From: Turritopsis dohrnii
Lineage: Eukaryota; Cnidaria; Hydrozoa; Anthoathecata; Oceaniidae
Length of the DNA stretch: 64,000 nucleotides
Assembly (NCBI GenBank): GCA_027922465.2
Contig: BQMF02000433.1
Span: 186,001-250,000, forward strand
Direction of reading: 5' to 3'
Positions within the stretch are counted from its first letter, which is position 1; each line of letters begins with the position of its first letter. Made by a program: the position numbers and the translations under genes. This document shows, piece after piece, positions 58,010 through 64,000 of this stretch. The notes under the pieces were generated by a model. That model did not search any database. It was not told the DNA's origin and was given only the letters and a program-made list of their open reading frames with translations.

Positions 58010-58752
58010 TATATAGAAGACATGATTTGGAGTGTTTTTGCGATGAACAATTGTTTTGATTGAAAAATACGGAACAGATTTATAATTAAGCAATGCAGCA
58101 ACTTGAATGAAGTTCTTAATGCTGGCTGATTACACTTGCATGGTAATAATGAACGGATGTTTTTGATTCGCATTTGGTAGCATTTGCACCAACCCAAGTG
58201 GAGAAAATATCTCGACTGGAGCGAAGGACCTGTCAATTTGACTATGAATATTATCAACTTTCTTGAATGCTGGAATGCTGGTTCACAAAACTTCTGTTCG
58301 ATTATAACTATCTCTGTCGAAAAATAAACTCTGCACGAGTCAAACCAAAGTATAACTTTTTTTAATGGCAGGATAATCCTTAGGAATTCTTTCCAACATT
58401 GACATTGTAGTGCTGGCAATGTCATTCCCTCCCTCTTCCAGTAAAGCTCCAAAGCACACAATACCCGTTCTTGTATGAACAATATATATATGTATGGTGA
58501 TAGCTTTCTTTTGTATTAAAAGTTTCCTACTTTAGATTTTGGCAAGCTTATAACATTTTCTAAGCCAATACAAACAACAGCTACCTTTTCATCTTTAATT
58601 TCAAGAGCGTTTTTTCGTTCAGCCCCTCTGTCATTTTTAGATGTAACGTGTCTGTTGTATTTTACTGTCAGCTCATGCCAAAGACTTTTAAGGAAAATTT
58701 GTAGTCTTTTTAAATTCCAAATTAAGATTTTGGAGTGCCCAAGCAACTCCAA
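58010..58752 (-). pseudogene. Second, different DUF7869-family fragment, nested
   Basis: Reads KNALEIKDEKVAVVCIGLEN, VISLPKSKVGNF, YYKRKLSPY (next frame), FGALLEEGGNDIASTTMSM, KKVILWFDSC, IEQKFCEP, VDNIHSQIDRSFAPVE (frame changes), FSPLGLVQMLPNANQKHPF, IKNFIQVAALLNYKSVPY. This parallels the central region of the same superfamily but belongs to a different subfamily from the flanking exons (the DSC segment is not GQNKNN). At least three frame changes; non-functional. Confidence 0.55.
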
Positions 58753-58892
58753 CTGATATACACAGAAGCAACATAAAGGAAAATTGATGTTTGCCGTACC
58801 GTATAAAATATTTTTTGTCAGTTAAAGGTGAATTTTCAAGAGCATGGAGTTAAAACAAAATAATTTTAATAAATATCACTTGTTTCGCTATT

Positions 58893-59100
58893 ATTTTGTT
58901 CTATCTCCAATTGCAAACTTTCCCTGGAGGAGAGTGGGTACTAGCAAATTTGAAATACTTTTTGGTCAGGGACTCCAAATACGATGTATTCAAAATGTAC
59001 CAAGTAACTTTCCATAGAAAGGTTTCTTAAAGATTTTGTGTGGTTATGAAATTTAAAACTTAATTTTCTCAGTTTAAAGAAATTGGAGATAGAACAAAAT
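58893..59100. repeat. Short inverted-repeat element
   Basis: ATTTTGTTCTATCTCCAATT at 58893-58912 is exactly inverted at 59081-59100. It is about 208 bp end to end, with no frame between. Element boundaries outside the arms are not clear. Confidence 0.65.
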
Positions 59101-59159
59101 AGTTCTCACCTAACGTAAAAGAAAACAAGTTTCATCATTAAATCAAAATGTATAGAACA

Positions 59160-59290
59160 TGTTCCTAAAGGGAAGAAATATTTTTGCGGATAAATGACCC
59201 AAAAATGCCATATTTTGCGGAATAAATTTTTGCGGGTGATGACTTCAAAAAGATTTCGCGGATTAATTTTTGCGGATACAAGAAATTTAA
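59160..59290. repeat. TTTTTGCGGA-type minisatellite relic
   Basis: TTTTTGCGGATAAATGA, TTTTGCGGAATAAATT, TTTTTGCGGGTGATGA, TTTCGCGGATTAATT and TTTTTGCGGATACAAG follow one another at 20-45 bp spacing. Confidence 0.55.
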
Positions 59291-61204
59291 TAAAATCGAA
59301 AGTAGGGAAACATCTAATTCAGTGCCTGGGTGTATATACAAACTTTAGATGGAAATAGATAACATCTATTTTTCACCAGCTATAATATCAAAAAGGAATA
59401 CTAAACTGCAACAAATAGATGGCTGGGACTTTAGTTCGGTACAAATTTATTCCGCAAACAATTTCTTCCCTTAAGGTACTTAAAAATGGATATTTTTGCA
59501 GGAGAATTAATGTCAAAATCAATGTATTATTATTTTTTCTCTCTCGTAAGTTGGATAATATTGCTTATGTTTGTGTAAGTGATCGATCATTTATGATCAG
59601 CATGTGACTGAATGAAATTGATTAACCATTTAGTTATTTGTTTGACTAAGATAACGGCCAGTATTCATCTGTCTTAGGGAGTACATGTATAAATGTGTGT
59701 TTTGTATTTTATTTTATTGAAAGTGAAAACTTATTGTTTAATGTAAATTAGTACAAGGTTTATCTTACCTGAATCATTGCACGCTCTGCCAATGTCATAT
59801 AGTGTCCAAAGTGCAGTTGCTGATGTTTTCTTTTTGAATTAGCCAAAGCACTAAATTTAGTGTGACCTACATGCATGAATGAATATTCGATCCTTTTATG
59901 AAGTCCTGTCATCACTCGCCACATCAAATACCAGATAACATAGTTGTTCTTATTTTGTCCTGCAGGTAAAAATTTACAATAAAATTGTTATGCTTTGTCT
60001 AATTGCCATTTTAGCAACCTTGCACAAAGAAAAATAAATCAAACATACCTGTACAGCTATCTGCATGAATGTTAGCATTCGTTTCCCCAATACCGTGATT
60101 TTCGAAATAATCATGCACGTATGAAATGGTGGAATTGGCACCTTTCCCCGTGTTGAAAATTTCATCTATCAGGTAATTGGTTTGGATGTTAAAGGAGTCG
60201 TTGCATAAGCCGAAGATGTTGCATTTCCTAGCTGTCTTGAAATACATTGGACCAGGTTGGAATGGTTCCTGTGGGTAGTGTAGTTGCTGGGCGTAATCCC
60301 AGCTGTAATGTACATTTCCCAAGAAAGAACAAGGTGGGTGCTTTTGATGATCATACCTAAGGTGTTGTACGGATGCTGCAGATGTTTCACACTGATATTT
60401 GTAATATTTTATTTCTTTGTTAGCTTCCTCAATATGGACGAGCTGTTGCTGTAACAAAGATGTTTTATCACTGTCTGAAGCATTGGAACTTTTATAAATT
60501 AAATTATTATTTTGTTGACAGGTTGCACATACGTCTGTCATTGGTTTTGCAACAACTATCCACGGTGTCAGGTCATTCCATAATGTGGTGAAGATGCTGT
60601 AGCAAACAAATGGAATTTTCGACTTGATGCAACACTCCTTATAATATTCCCAGATTCCTTTCTTTGTGTCAGACGATGGTATCAAGGAAATTGCCTGGTC
60701 TCGATATCCGGGGATTCTGCCTGGCAAAATTACTGCGTTTTGTTCAGCATAATTCTCAATGAAACTTTTGACATGAACATTAGTTTTGAAAGATTGTGCG
60801 TTAGCAGGCAAGCGTTTGGTGTTACCGTGGGATCGAGCAGTTAGACCATTCGTCCTGTAATGATCTTGAAGACTGTAAAATTTTTGCGATCCCATATTGA
60901 TCAGAAACAGAAACGTTAAACGGCATATGCGACGTCCGTACATTATAAATGTCATACGTTTGTCAGTTTTTGATGTTGGTGGCGATGTTAATTGAAACAA
61001 ACTTAGTAAAAACATGTCTTTTTCATCGTTTGTAAGGCCCAACATGCTATTTCGACATTCCAGTATTTCCTCAACTGTAAAAAGTCTGATACAATTGGTT
61101 TCGCTGGGGCCCAATCTACACCACCCGCAACCCTTTTTCAAAAAGTCGTTTATCTTGGTTTCCTCGATTTGCATTTCGGGCCCATCGATTTCCATAGCGG
61201 CCAT

Positions 61205-61463
61205 TTTGTTATTAACGTAATCCGACAACTACGAATTCAACATTAATTCGACCATTTCGTTGTCAACGTAATCTAACAACAATTTCGAACGTGATACTAA
61301 TCCCAAGCCGATTGTTGGACGGTTCTTACTGGCCTTTATCGGCATAATTCTGTAAAATTAGAATTTAAATTCATACTTCAAAAAAAAACAACTTATCTAA
61401 CATTTCGCCAAAGCATTAACTTCATTAAGTGTTTTACTTTCCTTGCGATGCCGTTTTTGTTCC
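61205..61463. promoter_or_regulatory. Shared divergent promoter region of the DUF7869-type and BEN genes
   Basis: Only 259 bp separate the two start codons. A segment CCATTT(T/C)GTT(A/G)T(T/C)AACGTAATC is duplicated 49 bp apart (61202-61228 and 61251-61280), overlapping the start of the minus-strand gene's 5' leader. No TATA box can be assigned with confidence. A bidirectional promoter is inferred from position only. Confidence 0.4.
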
Positions 61464-63000
61464 ATGTCGTTAAAGATGTCTAGTGAAAAGACAGGCCAAT
61501 GCATGTGGAAACCATCCAATCGACGAGGCTTCGAAAGGGTGGTTCCATTTCAGTTTGAAAAAAACCTTAACTGTTCAAGAAACGAACGATGTAGAGCTCA
61601 AGAGTTAAAAATGATCCGTTCAGTTCGAAGCTCAGCATCAAGAGTGCCAACTTATGCACTGACATATTTTGATGAGGATAGATCGACAGTTATTTTAAAG
61701 ACATCCGTCATTAAGGCGGACAAGTTAGAGGAAGATGGCCTCTGTGAAGCAACATTCAAAAACAAACCTTTCCAGGGCAAAATATTAGCTGTACGTGGTA
61801 AGTAATCATGAGAAACACACATAAACATACTTAATGTTGTTGCAGATTCTACAAACGAACTAGACGTCATCGAAGAACAATATTTTACCCAGGGTAATAA
61901 AAAAAGAAAATTGGACGAGGTGAGGATCAATGTTTAATTAAATCTATGTGTTGCACTGGTTTCTATAACATTTCCTGGTTTCTATAAAAAATGTCTTCAT
62001 TCAGATCTCTGAGGTCAACGATAGCAATGCAGATGAGTGCAGCAGTAATTATGACCCAGTCAAGGTAAAGTCTCGATTTCTTTGTTTTTAAGCAAAACAT
62101 GTGATTGACTGATAATTTCCTTATAGAATTCAACTATCCTACCATCTTTAGACTTTTTTGTTGGAAAACCGAAAGCCACACAGGTATAATAAATGTCAAA
62201 CTATCTGATAATAATAATAATAAAAAAATATTATAAATTTCTTCTTCTGAAGTCCTAAGAAAATTCGCATATACAACATAATATCATTCTGTTTTCTTTG
62301 ACAGGAACCAATAGTCAGCTTTGACGAATTCCTGAAAAAAGGAAAAACATTCGTCCAAAAAACAATGCATGACCAGTCTACCCAAACGGTTGATGACCAG
62401 ATTAATTATCTGGAAAATCAGATAAAGAGTATTTTGGACGTTTTGGGTGAACTGAGAAAGGACGTAACAAACATAAAGGAGAGACAGGAGAAGCAGAGTG
62501 AAACATACCTGCCATTTCATTTGAACATGGAGGGAAACATGGAGGATGTTTCACTCCCATCACTATCACCACTGCCACCTCTGAAAGTGCTTGATGATGC
62601 AATAGTGGCACCAATACAACCAGACGCAGCCATTGCCACTGAACCAGGCATTCCTCAAGCAGCTCCTGAACCTCCTCCTGCAGCAACAACAGCCAATCCT
62701 CTGCCAGTTGCTCTTAACATCATATCACTGAGCAGCATTTTCATGAACGCAACAGATATCACAGATTGTGCGTTCAGATTGATCCTGCACATGTTTCCAT
62801 CCGAAACATTAAAGGTGCAGTCGATAACGGGAAAACGTGGCATTCCAAAATTGGATCCGAATTGTATTGACTGGATAAAGGAACAGTCTGTGTTAAAGTT
62901 TAATGGCGATGAAAAGCAGTGGCAACACCAACTGCCAAAGCTGCAAATGAAATTGCGCAATCACCGATTAAAATTGAATAAAAAACCAGGATTAAAATAA
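61464..63000 (+). CDS. BEN-domain protein, 5 exons, 406 residues
   Basis: Exons are 61464-61797, 61846-61919, 62005-62064, 62127-62183 and 62305-63000, all with GT-AG borders and consistent phases. The N-terminal third has a beta-rich module (YALTYFDEDRSTVILKTSVI, ATFKNKPFQGKILAV) like that seen in several BEN proteins. A basic KKRKLDE, possibly nuclear localising, ends exon 2. A coiled coil (DQINYLENQIKSILDVLGEL) and a Pro/Ala-rich linker precede the C-terminal region FRLILHMFPSETLKVQSI.. KLDPNCIDWIKEQ.. WQHQLPKLQMKLR, which matches the helical BEN pattern. BEN domains bind DNA or chromatin partners. The first ATG is MSLKM; the second Met is equally possible. The last four residues and stop come from a MITE. 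A host chromatin factor or a transposon-borne accessory protein are both possible. Confidence 0.65.
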
Positions 63001-63103
63001 CCAAATGAAAGGCTCACCTCTATGTATAAAATCTTCTTCCTCCTCCTAACGAATTCCCATCGTAATTCCTAAAATACAGTTGAAAGTTATTTTAATCCTG
63101 GTT
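62984..63103. repeat. Foldback MITE overlapping the BEN stop codon
   Basis: AACCAGGATTAAAATAAC on the left is inverted as GTTATTTTAATCCTGGTT on the right; the body is about 120 bp. A second copy lies at 63604-63715. Confidence 0.75.
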
Positions 63104-64000
63104 CAAATTTTTCAAAGTTTACTTTACAGGGAGAAAGTTTCACGTTTTCTGGTCATCATTGCGAAAGAAAGCCACCACGAAAAGGACTGGCATACAAAAA
63201 TATTTCTAAATTATCGTTATTATTATTCGTAATTTAGTGTGCATCCAATTTGAGAAATAATTTTCAAGGCACCTACTTTAGTGCACACTCCATACTTTTC
63301 TACAAAATTACTCGAATGGTGTGCGATTTAATTTTTCTTGTTTCACATAGTTTGCAATATACAAGATAATCAATACTCTTCAAAAATCTGCTTTGGTTTA
63401 TCGTTGATTCCTTGATACTCCTCAACGAGAGTGTTCCTAAAAAGTAAAAAGTAAAACTTTCTCCTCGTAAAGTATAGGAAGTTCTTATTCATTTTTTTAT
63501 AAGCATGAGTTATGGCTCAGGTGTTTTAGGTATTTTAAAGCATATGTTAAGCAGTATGCGGGAGTCTTTAAATTATTGGAACCCCAGGTTGAAACTAATA
63601 AGAAACCAGGTTCAAAATAATCAAATGAAAAACGTCACCTTTGATCAGATCTTCACCTCCTAAGCTAATGAAATGGTTCCTAAAATACAGTTGAAAGTTA
63701 TTTTGATCCTTGTTCAACCATCATTTTTCAAAGTTTATTTAAACAATTCTTTTACATGTTTTCTTTATAACTTTTGGCTAAAATTAGCATATGCTAAGCA
63801 TGATGTAGAGTCTTGCTTTAAAATTACTAATGCTTGGCTTCACCAACACGGGTGTTTATATTCGAGAAAATACTTGAAATACTGTAGTTCACTCACAAAA
63901 AAACATGTATACAAAACATAGTATAGTATTGTTTATTTACAAATTTCATTGAGAAATAAAATCTTTTCGTCATGGACTTTTTCTGTACTTAGCTCCTAAT
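63001..64000. other. 3' flank of the BEN gene
   Basis: Contains two copies of the foldback MITE; otherwise AT-rich. A frame at 63673-63921 begins inside the second MITE and has no recognisable feature. Confidence 0.5.
63604..63715. repeat. Foldback MITE, second copy
   Basis: AACCAGGTTCAAAATAATC to GTTATTTTGATCCTTGTT, sharing TTCCTAAAATACAGTTGAAA and CAAATGAAA with the first copy at the same spacing. Confidence 0.7.

Larger units (their letters stand above)
57182..61204 (-). pseudogene. DUF7869-type protein gene, multi-exon, decayed in the middle
   Basis: Exon 1 (61204-60049, start MAAMEIDGPEMQ in AAAATGG context) has GCGWC/LCRL-type and CATCQQ cysteine motifs, YSWDYAQQLHYP, NYLIDEIFNTGKGANSTI and IHADSCTG. 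Exon 2 (59959-59769) continues QNKNNYVIWYLMWRVM, YSFMHVGHTKF, then a frame break and a stop before FKKKTSATALWTL. The last exon (57456-57182) reads VYDWATMLSKYF, YHHFVFSSDEPG, PPGFSDARKKYLYDEIR and TKDIVAPKP. The order fits a large family in cnidarians, molluscs and arthropods annotated as DUF7869 (name from memory) and possibly of transposon origin. Splice sites are good (ACAG|GTATGT; CTGCAG|G), but exon 2 is lesioned and another copy lies inside the gap. Confidence 0.65.

Noticed and set aside
62402..62960. 95- and 101-codon minus-strand frames
   Set aside because: Antisense shadows of the last BEN exon, whose splice structure and domain are clear.

Overview
The window is AT-rich metazoan DNA, most likely cnidarian. 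The genes have spliced introns, the 3' splice sites are T-rich, and the non-LTR, BEL/Pao, Ty3/Gypsy, PIF/Harbinger, P-like, Tigger-like and Helitron sequences, together with the DUF7869-type proteins, fit what is common in cnidarian genomes. The organism call is inference; nothing here identifies a species.

Three spliced host-type genes look intact. A three-exon gene (26229-27387, +) encodes a secreted, probably GPI-anchored Ly6/uPAR-fold protein with ten cysteines. A two-exon gene (47537-49128, +) encodes a complete microsomal cytochrome P450 of the clan-2 type. A five-exon gene (61464-63000, +) encodes a 406-residue protein with a C-terminal BEN-like domain. The last is head to head with a decayed multi-exon DUF7869-type gene (57182-61204, -), across about 260 bp.

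Most of the rest is layered mobile DNA. 1-5600: sparse repeats and a tRNA-like Pol III module. 5654-10074: two 2.2 kb elements with CACTG-type ends, head to head, forming a 4.4 kb imperfect palindrome. 11537-20345: a CR1/L2-like LINE whose endonuclease is split by a 5,044 bp Helitron (12901-17944, - strand). That Helitron contains tandem, directly abutting units, each starting TC and ending hairpin plus CTAG. 21762-23813: a Tigger/pogo-type element with a TA duplication that carries a piece of a gene. 24190-25420: a PIF/Harbinger ruin. 29750-31120: a roughly 280 bp tandem array. 32470-40620: a second LINE (- strand) broken by a 2.0 kb DNA element, a 2.4 kb P-like element with a 7 bp target duplication, and a 128 bp tandem array. 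42943-45042: a BEL/Pao remnant. 45600-47273: small MITEs. 50888-55119: a structurally intact Ty3/Gypsy element with identical 133 bp LTRs and one 1309-codon gag-pol frame.

The observations most worth following are the tandem Helitron with its exactly recoverable target site, the 4.4 kb inverted pair, and the divergent BEN/DUF7869 pair, which may be parts of one mobile element rather than neighbouring host genes.
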